Source of the DNA: Candidatus Tepidiaquacellales bacterium UBA2330
GTDB lineage: Bacteria; Bacteroidota; Ignavibacteria; Tepidaquicellales; Tepidaquicellaceae
Reading direction: 5' to 3'
Assembly (NCBI GenBank): GCA_002344965.1
Contig: DDUU01000011.1
Span: 1 to 64,000 of the forward strand
Length of the DNA: 64,000 nt
The notes below the pieces were generated by a model. That model was not told where the DNA came from, did not search any database, and saw nothing but the letters and a program-made list of their open reading frames with translations. The translations under genes and the position numbers were made by a program. Of the stretch, positions 35,744-43,422 are shown piece after piece (position 1 is the first letter of the stretch; the number at the start of each line of letters is the position of its first letter).

Positions 35744-35826
35744 GCGGGAGTGGCGAAACTGGCAGACGCACCATCTTGAGGGGGTGGCGCTCACAAGGCA
35801 TGCGGGTTCAAGTCCCGCCTCCCGCA
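35744..35826 (+). tRNA. tRNA-Leu, anticodon GAG
   Basis: The 83-base gene folds as a class II tRNA. The acceptor stem is GCGGGAG with CTCCCGC and discriminator A. The D-arm contains GGCAGAC. The anticodon stem CCATC/GGTGG (with one T-G pair) encloses TTGAGGG, giving anticodon GAG. A variable arm lies around GCTCACAAGGC, and the T-arm is GCGGGTTCAAGTCCCGC. The long variable arm and GAG anticodon identify leucine (CUC/CUU codons). The 3' CCA is not encoded. Confidence 0.95.
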
Positions 35827-35879
35827 CTAAAATTTACTCAGTTGTTAAAAAATTTTGCTTGCCAGTTATTATAACTATC

Positions 35880-35910
35880 TTGATTATTAGCTATAATCGT
35901 GATATATTTG
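35880..35910 (+). promoter_or_regulatory. Bacteroidota-type promoter of rpsF-ssb-rplI
   Basis: TTG at 35880-35882, exactly 20 bases, then TATATTTG at 35903-35910 fit TTG-N20-TAnnTTTG. The start of transcription would be near 35915, about 25 bases before the rpsF start codon. Confidence 0.58.
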
Positions 35911-35939
35911 TAGCTTTATAAATTAATACTTAAGAAATT

Positions 35940-36404
35940 TTGTCAAAAAAGTTTTATGAATCCTATGTTATCTTTGACGGTAATTTAGATGATTCTGCTA
36001 TTGAGGATCTGATAAAAAAATATGAATCATTGTTTTCCAAAAATGAGATTGATGTTGTTAACATTGTCAGAATCGGAAGAAAAAGATTAGCTTATGAGAT
36101 TAAAAGAAAAGTTAATGGTTTTTATGTTTGTTTTGAAATTAATTCACCTCCGGGGTTAATTACAAAACTCGAGCGAGCTTATATTCTTGATGAAAATATA
36201 TTGAGATATCTGACAATTTTTGTTTCAGCTAAAACACTTGCTGAAAAAGATGAGCATTTCAAGCATAAAGCAATAATGCAGGCAAAATTTGAAGATACTA
36301 AAGCTAAAGAACTTAAGGAAGAGCTTGAGAAATCAGCAGAACTGGAGAAAACAGCAGACAATGAGAATAATGAAAGTGAGTCAAGCAAAGAAAAAGCCCT
36401 ATAA
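35940..36404 (+). CDS. rpsF: 30S ribosomal protein S6
   Basis: S6 partners S18 on the small-subunit platform. The N-terminus FYESYVIFDGNLDDSAIEDLI, the middle IGRKRLAYEIKRKVNGFYVCFEI and ILRYLTIFVSAKTLAEK match the ferredoxin-like S6 fold. At 154 residues it is longer than the common 100-135 because of a Glu/Lys-rich tail (from about residue 115), as seen in several lineages. The start codon is TTG at 35940; no ATG is available nearby. It is the first gene of rpsF-ssb-rplI, from which rpsR is missing. Confidence 0.93.
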   Translation: MSKKFYESYVIFDGNLDDSAIEDLIKKYESLFSKNEIDVVNIVRIGRKRLAYEIKRKVNGFYVCFEINSPPGLITKLERAYILDENILRYLTIFVSAKTLAEKDEHFKHKAIMQAKFEDTKAKELKEELEKSAELEKTADNENNESESSKEKAL

Positions 36405-36438
36405 AAACTAACTAAAAAAGAAAATAAACTCTAACCTT

Positions 36439-36443
36439 GGAGG
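36439..36443 (+). promoter_or_regulatory. strong Shine-Dalgarno site of ssb
   Basis: GGAGG lies six bases before ATG 36450. Most genes in this window lack any such site, so this start stands out as conventionally initiated. Confidence 0.6.
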
Positions 36444-36449
36444 AAAATT

Positions 36450-36917
36450 ATGGCCGATTATAAGATGCCGGAACTCAATGCAGTAGTGATTGCAGGAAAT
36501 TTAACAAAGGATCCTATTTTCAGACAGACAAATACAGGGACTCCGGTAGTAAATTTCTCAATTGCAAGTAACAGAAGATTTAAAGATAAGAATGATGAAT
36601 GGAAAGAGGATGTATGTTATGTCGGAATAGTTGCTTGGAACAGACTTGCTGAGAGCTGTAAAGACAGGTTAAAAAAAGGAAATGCTGTATTAGTGGACGG
36701 TGAATTGCAAAGCAGAACTTTTAAAACTGAAGATGGAGCAAACAGAACTATTGTTGAAATAAAAGCAAGAAGGATTCAGTTTTTAAATAAAAAAGGATCA
36801 GGTCCTGATACAGAAGATGTTATATCTGAAAAAGAAGAAGATATAACCTCATTTACTGATGATTCATTTGATTCTTTGCTTTCTCCTGAAGATTCGGATC
36901 TGCTGAAGGATAAATAA
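36450..36917 (+). CDS. ssb: single-stranded DNA-binding protein
   Basis: SSB coats single-stranded DNA in replication and repair. The OB-fold runs from about 8 to 112 with AVVIAGNLTKDPIFRQTNTG, FSIASNRRFKDKNDEWKEDVCYVGIVAW, LKKGNAVLVDGELQSR and IVEIKARRIQFL. The acidic C-terminal tail ends SLLSPEDSDLLKDK. It therefore lacks the usual DDDIPF-like terminal motif that binds partner proteins; the hydrophobic residues end a few positions earlier in DSLLSPEDSDLL. Length (155) is normal. Second gene of the rpsF operon. Confidence 0.93.
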   Translation: MADYKMPELNAVVIAGNLTKDPIFRQTNTGTPVVNFSIASNRRFKDKNDEWKEDVCYVGIVAWNRLAESCKDRLKKGNAVLVDGELQSRTFKTEDGANRTIVEIKARRIQFLNKKGSGPDTEDVISEKEEDITSFTDDSFDSLLSPEDSDLLKDK

Positions 36918-36942
36918 TAATATTCCAATATAAATTATTTCG

Positions 36943-36976
36943 GGGTGGAAACTATTTTAACCACCCTAAATTTTTT
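36943..36976 (+). terminator. hairpin with T-run between ssb and rplI
   Basis: GGGTGG (36943-36948) pairs with CCACCC (36961-36966) across a 12-base loop and is followed by TAAATTTTTT. It could terminate or attenuate transcription between ssb and rplI. It lies exactly where rpsR is normally found. Confidence 0.5.
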
Positions 36977-36991
36977 CAATCAATAAACAGA

Positions 36992-37516
36992 ATGAAAGTA
37001 ATATTAAAAAAAGACAATGAGCTTCTTGGTGACGAAGGTCAGATAGTTGAAGTAAAAAACGGATATGCAAGAAACTTTCTAATTCCAAATGGTATAGCTG
37101 TAGCAGCCAGTAAATCAAATTTAATAAATCACGAAGAAATTAAAAGGCAAAGAAGCAGAAAGACAGATAAACTGCTGAATGATGCAAATCAACTTGCCGG
37201 AGTTTTAAGTTCTTACACATTTGATTTTAAAGTGAAAACAGGTGAAGAAAATAAATTATTCGGATCTGTTACTTCACAGATGATTCATGAATTACTTGAA
37301 AATAAAGGTTTCACAACAATTGAAAGGAAAAAAATTCTTTTAAAAGAACCTATTAAATCACTTGGTGAGCATGAAGTTGATATAAAATTACAACAGTCAG
37401 TTATTGCAAAGATCAAAGTAAATGTATCCAAAGAATCCGATGATACAGAAATAAAATCTGAGACTTCAATTACCGAACCGGAAAATACTGAAGATTTAAC
37501 AGAAAAAGCTAATTAG
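36992..37516 (+). CDS. rplI: 50S ribosomal protein L9
   Basis: L9 binds 23S rRNA near the L1 stalk. The N-terminal rRNA-binding domain reads MKVILKKDNELLGDEGQIVEVKNGYARNFLIPNGIAVAAS. A long connecting helix (about 45-75) leads to a C-terminal domain with FKVKTGEENKLFGSVTSQMI. An acidic tail of about 25 residues brings the length to 174, against about 148 in E. coli. It follows the ssb-rplI hairpin and ends at the bidirectional terminator at 37572. Confidence 0.95.
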   Translation: MKVILKKDNELLGDEGQIVEVKNGYARNFLIPNGIAVAASKSNLINHEEIKRQRSRKTDKLLNDANQLAGVLSSYTFDFKVKTGEENKLFGSVTSQMIHELLENKGFTTIERKKILLKEPIKSLGEHEVDIKLQQSVIAKIKVNVSKESDDTEIKSETSITEPENTEDLTEKAN

Positions 37517-37571
37517 ATTCAAAAAGTAATTAAAAGTTTTTTTTCTAAAGTTAACAAAACATTTATATAAC

Positions 37572-37598
37572 AAAAAACCCGGAATAACCGGGTTTTTT
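37572..37598. terminator. bidirectional rho-independent terminator
   Basis: AAAAAACCCGG (37572-37582), an AATAA loop and CCGGGTTTTTT (37588-37598) form an 11-bp perfect stem. Its A-run and T-run let it work on both strands, closing rplI on the plus strand and the protease-barrel gene on the minus strand. Confidence 0.9.
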
Positions 37599-37619
37599 GT
37601 TTTATAGATATAAAACTAA

Positions 37620-40600
37620 TTAAAAATTATATCCGAGAGAAATATAATATTTCGGACTTGAGAATTTATTCAGATTATAATTCCATGCGATATCAAACTT
37701 AAACGGGAATCCGAGTAAATTTGCCCTTGTACCGAATCCTGTTCCCATAAGAAGATCATTTGTTTCGGTGTGTCCGTTTACTTTATGGACTAATTTTAAA
37801 GCATCATTATTCGACCATGCTGTTCCCGCATCCAGAAATGCAACACCTTCTATATTTGCAAATCCAAGCGGTAATGCGCCGAAAATAAGATATCTGAAAA
37901 GAGGAAATCTCATCTCAAGATTTAAAATAGAATATTTTGAACCTGACATTCTGTCATAGTTAAATCCTCTTAAAGGTAAACCCGGAGCAGAAAATGCAAA
38001 ATCCTCAATATCAGAGATAGGTAAATAATTATTTTCGTAAGTCGGGTCTATCCAGTTATCTGTTCCCCCGATAAAAAATCTTTGCGGATTCGGACCGAAA
38101 CTTGCGCCGCCGGAAAGTCTTGCAACAAATGTATAATCATTGCTGATTTTCATATAATGTCTGAAATCCAAAAGGGAACTAGCAAATCCAATTCCGTCTT
38201 CGCCGAACTTAGGTGAACCTGAAAAAGTAAGATTGTATCTGGTTCCGGAAACAGGCGCAGTGTACCCAAAAGTTGTGTTGTCATGAATGAAACTAAAATA
38301 CGGATTCAGAAAAGTTTTTGTCTCAACCGGTTCTATTGAAATGTCAAGATTTTCTCTCGTTATATGCTGTAATCCTACACTGCCTTCAATTCTCTTAAAT
38401 CTCGAAATAGGCAGGGAAGCGGAAACAAATCCTCCTAAAGTTCTGTAACGGTAAAGAAAATTATTAACGTTTGTGCCGTATGTCAGAAATCTTGCAGTAT
38501 GATATAATTGAAATCCGTAATCAATTCTCTTGGGCAGAAAATAATATGCGACCGCATAATCACTGTTCTTAATATCTATAATAAGAGATGTCTGAATATA
38601 TATTCTGTGATTTCCAAGCATATCACTCAATGCAACCTGTGCTACTCCGCGAAGTCCGTAAAATGTTGTGTAATCTGCATTCCCGTATACAAGGTCAGGT
38701 GAGAATTTTATCTTATAATCTTTTATCTTAAAGGATCCGTCTTCATTGAAATTATTGGATAATTTAAAATTTGAATTGCCGAAATATGCCGAATCTTTCA
38801 TGCTTGAAGACATATTTCTCGGTGTTTCAAAACTAATGCTTACATCGTCACCATATTTTTTTATGCTGTCATTTGTTTCTTTTACTTCACTTTTGACTAA
38901 TTCATTAACTTTTCCCTGTTCTCCAAAATTTAATGTGTCAGTTCCCTGAATATTATTTAATGAATCAAGCTCTTCTGTTAATGAAAGAGAATCTGTACCG
39001 GTTTTTAAAGAATCTGCATTTACAAAAAGTGAATCCACATCACCAATTACATCATTAACTGCATAATCAGCGCTGTCAACAAATTTAAAATCTTTCCTTC
39101 TGCCGAACTTATTATCAAAATCTTTCATTTTTTTTGCATAGTCGGTAAGTTCAAGTTCATCTATGCCAAGATTTATATCAAAAGGATTATCTAATGAAAA
39201 AATATCATACCCTCCTTTATTTAGGGATACGAATAATACTTTCTTGCCGTCTTTGGACAGACTTAACTGATCAATGGGATTTAAAGAGTTTGTAATAGGC
39301 CGGTCAATAATTTTCCCGGTAGAATCTTTTTCTCTTAAATAAATATTACTGATTCCGTTTTTATCGGAAATATAAAGTATTTTACTTCCGTCTGAATTTA
39401 TTTGCACATAACTTTCCTTGGCATCCTTTGAGTGACTTAATCTTGTAATTTCTTTAGTGGCAATATCAATTCTGTAGTAGTCATTTCGGGAATAATCATA
39501 TTCCCACATTTTAAAATCATTTGGAATTTTTGAAGGGTCTGTAAAGCTTCCTCTGTCTGAAGTAAAGAATATCGATTTTCCGTCAGCTGCCCATGTTGGG
39601 TTTGAATCAGTGAAAATATCATTGGTTAGATTCTCCAGTTTTTTTCCCTTTATGTCATAGATATACAAATCCGGTTTCTCCTTTTTTGTCCCTATGAATG
39701 AGAATTTCTTACCATCAGGAGACCAGCCAATGTATTTAATACCGTCAAAATTTAATGGAAATTCTTTTCTGTCTTCGGAAACTACATCAATAATATAAAT
39801 AATATCAGAGCCGCCTGCTTTTAAACTTATAGCAATATTTCTTCCGTCAGGTGACCATGCTAACCCCGGAGTAAGTATATGCAGCTCTTCAAAATCCGTT
39901 GAATTATTTCCTTCTATAATTTTTTTCAGGATCCTGCCATCTTTGGTGCTGGCAATGTATACATCAAACAAATCATCCTGATTCGAAATGAATGCAAACT
40001 TATCTCCTTTCGGAGAAATAACAGGAGAAATATTATAAGAGCCGCCGTCAACTTCGTGATTTGTGAGCTGTTTTGCAAAATCCCTTACGTCTTCTCTTGA
40101 TTTCAGTTCTGTCCAGTATGCTTTCTTTAAGTATGACTGCCATTTTTCATCAAGCTTTGCAATTGACATCTGATACGTTTTCATAAAACCTCTTTCGACA
40201 TCACCGTAAGCTTTTATATTATTCATAAGTATCCCTAACTTATCCTCGCCGTATGTTTCTGCAAGAAAAGAAAAAAAGCTCTGTCCGCCTCTGTATGCGA
40301 AATAACCGCCCATATATTCAAGCGGCGGAACATAGTTATGAATAGTTGCGTCCCGCATAAACATATCAGTCTGTTTATCCAGACCAAATCTGCTCTGTAC
40401 TTCAGCCATACCTTCAGTGAACCAAAGAGGGAAGGAAAGAGAAATATTTTTGGAAATAATATTTTGTATTGAACCTCCATAATACATATCATTCATAAAT
40501 GCGTGCAGGAGTTCGTGGTGGATTACATGTCTGAATTTTTCATAATCACCTTCAAAAGGAATGAGGATTCTGTTTTTAAATAATTCTGTTACTCCTCCTA

Positions 40601-40943
40601 TCCCTTCGGACATATACTGGTCGATTACATTATTTTGTTGAAATTCTATATGAGAGTTAAATACAATAACAGGTATTCTGTTTGAAATGTTATAATCTAT
40701 ATTTTCTGACATATTTCTAAGGGCTTCCTCAATTACATGTGCTGTAAATTCCGCAAGCTTATAACCGCCTTTATTGAAATATATATCAAAATGCTTAGTC
40801 TGCAGGTAATTCCAGTCAAATGTTTTGTACTGTACTTTATTCTGCCCGAAAACTGCATTAGACTGTGCGAGTGATTTTCCTGATAATAAAAATATCAGAC
40901 CTATCACAATCAGTGTTCCCGCAGGAAATTTAAATATTTTCAT
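37620..40943 (-). CDS. HExxH metalloprotease - TolB-like propeller - outer-membrane barrel fusion
   Basis: This 1107-residue exported protein has a signal peptide (to about Gln27). Residues about 40-270 look like a peptidase-MA-type gluzincin domain: the zinc motif HHELLHAF has His143-Glu144 and His147, and WFTEGMAE supplies Glu177 as a probable third ligand. Residues about 290-590 carry WD40-like/TolB-type repeats (ISPKGDKFAFISNQDD, LAWSPDGRNIAIS, PTWAADGKSIFFTSDRG). After a Ser/Asp-rich linker, about 740-1107 form an Omp85/BamA-like barrel with GGTDNW and LPLRGFNY, ending YISLGYNF. It is likely an outer-membrane protein presenting a protease; substrate unknown. Confidence 0.82.
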   Translation of the reverse strand: MKIFKFPAGTLIVIGLIFLLSGKSLAQSNAVFGQNKVQYKTFDWNYLQTKHFDIYFNKGGYKLAEFTAHVIEEALRNMSENIDYNISNRIPVIVFNSHIEFQQNNVIDQYMSEGIGGVTELFKNRILIPFEGDYEKFRHVIHHELLHAFMNDMYYGGSIQNIISKNISLSFPLWFTEGMAEVQSRFGLDKQTDMFMRDATIHNYVPPLEYMGGYFAYRGGQSFFSFLAETYGEDKLGILMNNIKAYGDVERGFMKTYQMSIAKLDEKWQSYLKKAYWTELKSREDVRDFAKQLTNHEVDGGSYNISPVISPKGDKFAFISNQDDLFDVYIASTKDGRILKKIIEGNNSTDFEELHILTPGLAWSPDGRNIAISLKAGGSDIIYIIDVVSEDRKEFPLNFDGIKYIGWSPDGKKFSFIGTKKEKPDLYIYDIKGKKLENLTNDIFTDSNPTWAADGKSIFFTSDRGSFTDPSKIPNDFKMWEYDYSRNDYYRIDIATKEITRLSHSKDAKESYVQINSDGSKILYISDKNGISNIYLREKDSTGKIIDRPITNSLNPIDQLSLSKDGKKVLFVSLNKGGYDIFSLDNPFDINLGIDELELTDYAKKMKDFDNKFGRRKDFKFVDSADYAVNDVIGDVDSLFVNADSLKTGTDSLSLTEELDSLNNIQGTDTLNFGEQGKVNELVKSEVKETNDSIKKYGDDVSISFETPRNMSSSMKDSAYFGNSNFKLSNNFNEDGSFKIKDYKIKFSPDLVYGNADYTTFYGLRGVAQVALSDMLGNHRIYIQTSLIIDIKNSDYAVAYYFLPKRIDYGFQLYHTARFLTYGTNVNNFLYRYRTLGGFVSASLPISRFKRIEGSVGLQHITRENLDISIEPVETKTFLNPYFSFIHDNTTFGYTAPVSGTRYNLTFSGSPKFGEDGIGFASSLLDFRHYMKISNDYTFVARLSGGASFGPNPQRFFIGGTDNWIDPTYENNYLPISDIEDFAFSAPGLPLRGFNYDRMSGSKYSILNLEMRFPLFRYLIFGALPLGFANIEGVAFLDAGTAWSNNDALKLVHKVNGHTETNDLLMGTGFGTRANLLGFPFKFDIAWNYNLNKFSSPKYYISLGYNF

Positions 40944-40992
40944 ATTGATCCGGATTATATTAAATTTGATTTGCTAACCTTGTGAACATTAT

Positions 40993-41000
40993 CAAATTTA
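40993..41000 (-). promoter_or_regulatory. possible -7 element for the protease-barrel gene
   Basis: The minus strand reads TAAATTTG (consensus TAnnTTTG), 50 bases before the start at 40943. There is no TTG at the 20-base spacing. Confidence 0.33.
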
Positions 41001-41040
41001 AATAGTTTCACATAATTTTATTGAAAAATTTAATATTTTA

Positions 41041-43392
41041 TTATTTAATCAGCAACATACTCTTCGAAGTCAGGTTGTTTTTAGTTTCAAGTCTGTAATA
41101 ATAAACTCCGCTGGGAAGACTGCTGCCGTCAAAAGTTACTTTATATGTACCCGGTGACTGATTCTCATTTACAAGCATTTTGATCTCATGTCCGAGTATA
41201 TTGTAAATTCTTAGTTTAACTAATTCCGCAGACGGTATTGAATATTCGATAACGGTCTTTGGATTAAAAGGATTCGGATAATTCTGATTTAATTTATATC
41301 CTTCCGGTAAAACTGAAGATATCTGCTCTACGCTTATCGTTCCGCCAGCAAGTGAATACCTTTTTGCAAAATCCTGCAGATATTGATTCGCTGCGAGTGA
41401 ATCATAAATAAGCAGAATATTTTCATCGTTACCAGTAGTAGCTGCAGTAGAATAATTATATGAACCTGTCTGGACGATCGGATCACTTGAAGGCATATCT
41501 GAATCTATCAGAATATACTTACTGTGCATTAGTCCCGGCTGATTATCGAGGTATACCGGAGCAGGCGGATTCCAGGGGAAATTCCCTCCGATACCTTTCA
41601 TTTCCGGATAAACGCTTGCAGGATCAGTTCCGTTACCGTCATCGAATACTCCTCTGACCATTTTATCCGGCGGATTAAACTGAGTTTTCATTCTGTTTGC
41701 GATCTGAAATCTTGTAAATGCAAAAGCGCAGAAATAAATTGATTTATTAACATTAGTGCTAACCATGTTTTCAAGTACAGTTGCTGTCGGATCTGAAGGA
41801 GAAAAATAGCATTCGACTTTTTTACCGTTTATATAAAACAGATGCGGTGTGTTGTCAGCTTTTGCTGCGCCGAATTTTGCCAGCGAAGGATTGTTGATCT
41901 CATTATGTGATCCCCACATTTCCTCAAATTCGCGCGTGTATGTATTGCAAAGCGCCTGATCCTGAATGAATATAACATTCTCAGCATCATCATAAAACTG
42001 TGCATTTGTTATGTTTGCAGAACCTGTCCAGAGCCAGTCATCTGAAAATGAATTATCATTTCTTGCGTCAAAGATAAAAAATTTATTGTGCATTATATTC
42101 GAACCCTGCGGTCTCTGAGAAACTCTGATACCGGAATTTATCAGATCCTGAACAAGCGCCTGAGTATTTCCGTCCCTGTGGTCATAAACCATTCTGATCT
42201 TAACGCCTCTTATCAATGCATTTATCAGCTTATCTTTGATCTGCGTAATTTCATTAAATGAATACATAGCAAAATCTATTGAATAATTTGCTGAATCTAT
42301 CCTCTGGCCGAGTCTTACTTTCAGATCTACATTACCCACAGCGTTGTTATTCGGCATTGCGTATGAATTATCAACTTCCTTGTTAAAATAAATTTCAAAC
42401 TTTCCGGTGGATGAAGGATGTGAAGATGTTGAAAAATATTTTACTGAGCTGACGCTTGTGCCGCTTCCGTTAGTAGAGTATGCAACCGCATAATATATTT
42501 TTCCGGCTGTAAGATTTGTCAGATTAAAACTGTGATTAGTGGTAAGTGCAGCGCTGTATAATGAATCAGTAAATACTACCGGCTGAAATAATGAATCAGA
42601 TCTGAAAAATTTAATTTTGCTGTCCCCCGGATCCTGAGTGGTCCAGGTCAGTGTAACGCTGTTAGACGTTATATTAGATTCGGCCGGAACTGTAAGAATG
42701 ATCGGACCTCCTGACTGAATTATATCAGATGTAAATCTCGGAAGGAACTGATATCCGGAACTGTAAGGCGGTGATGAATCAAACTGTGCAGCCGCTGCTA
42801 TACAGTCAAATGTACCGGTCGGAATTACAGTACCTACAAGATTTGAATTATTATCTATTCTGAGCTGACCAGTGCCGGTTCCATCTGTTACTGTGTAATT
42901 TGTGTTCGCCTGAAATGTACCGGAACCTGTTATAGTCAGTCCGTTGATACGAATCAGTTTTCCTTCATATTCTTCGGTTCCGTTAAATGTCTGAGTATTG
43001 AACTGATTTATAGTAATAACTTCCGGCTGATAAACAGGATTACTGTTGCTGACAATGGAATAAGACGGCGTACCTCCGTTAGTTGAGTATATCAATTCCG
43101 TAAGTCCGTTGAAATGTCCGAGCTGAGCAGTAACAATAACGCTGTCTCCGATACTTACAGCCGCTGATAATTCATTGTAAAAAACCGCTATGCCGTGAGT
43201 AACATCCTGAATATAAGTAGGTCCTCCGAATTCATTTGCAACCGTAACTACTCCTGTAATAGTCTTGAACTGATTGATCTGAACCGGCAGACCGTTCGCA
43301 TCGTTTGGCTTGACGGAGACTATTGGAACTATCTGTGCATTTGCAATCGATAAACACAATGTAAATGCCAGCATTAATAATATTGTTTTCAT
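41041..43392 (-). CDS. exported phospholipase-D-type protein with T9SS sorting domain
   Basis: This 783-residue secreted protein has a signal peptide ending SIANAQ. An OB-fold-like region follows (about 25-230; FKTITGVVTV, ITINQFNTQTFNGTEEYEG), then a fibronectin-III domain (about 235-330) and two PLD-type HKD half-sites (His435 in MHNKFFIFD, His623 in MHSKYILID). Both half-sites are intact, so it may be a nuclease or phospholipase. The last 80 residues are a T9SS type A sorting domain (NQNYPNPFNPKTVIEYSIP through SKSMLLIK). It begins 30 bases after the membrane-protein gene and probably ends the PorV-NHL-membrane-PLD operon. Confidence 0.87.
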   Translation of the reverse strand: MKTILLMLAFTLCLSIANAQIVPIVSVKPNDANGLPVQINQFKTITGVVTVANEFGGPTYIQDVTHGIAVFYNELSAAVSIGDSVIVTAQLGHFNGLTELIYSTNGGTPSYSIVSNSNPVYQPEVITINQFNTQTFNGTEEYEGKLIRINGLTITGSGTFQANTNYTVTDGTGTGQLRIDNNSNLVGTVIPTGTFDCIAAAAQFDSSPPYSSGYQFLPRFTSDIIQSGGPIILTVPAESNITSNSVTLTWTTQDPGDSKIKFFRSDSLFQPVVFTDSLYSAALTTNHSFNLTNLTAGKIYYAVAYSTNGSGTSVSSVKYFSTSSHPSSTGKFEIYFNKEVDNSYAMPNNNAVGNVDLKVRLGQRIDSANYSIDFAMYSFNEITQIKDKLINALIRGVKIRMVYDHRDGNTQALVQDLINSGIRVSQRPQGSNIMHNKFFIFDARNDNSFSDDWLWTGSANITNAQFYDDAENVIFIQDQALCNTYTREFEEMWGSHNEINNPSLAKFGAAKADNTPHLFYINGKKVECYFSPSDPTATVLENMVSTNVNKSIYFCAFAFTRFQIANRMKTQFNPPDKMVRGVFDDGNGTDPASVYPEMKGIGGNFPWNPPAPVYLDNQPGLMHSKYILIDSDMPSSDPIVQTGSYNYSTAATTGNDENILLIYDSLAANQYLQDFAKRYSLAGGTISVEQISSVLPEGYKLNQNYPNPFNPKTVIEYSIPSAELVKLRIYNILGHEIKMLVNENQSPGTYKVTFDGSSLPSGVYYYRLETKNNLTSKSMLLIK

Positions 43393-43422
43393 TTATATAT
43401 TTTAATTTATTTATAATTTATT

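Noticed and set aside
35739..35921. 60-codon open frame starting just before the tRNA-Leu
   Set aside because: It is the translation of the tRNA sequence (WRNWQTHHLEGVALTRHAGSSP), a common artefact.
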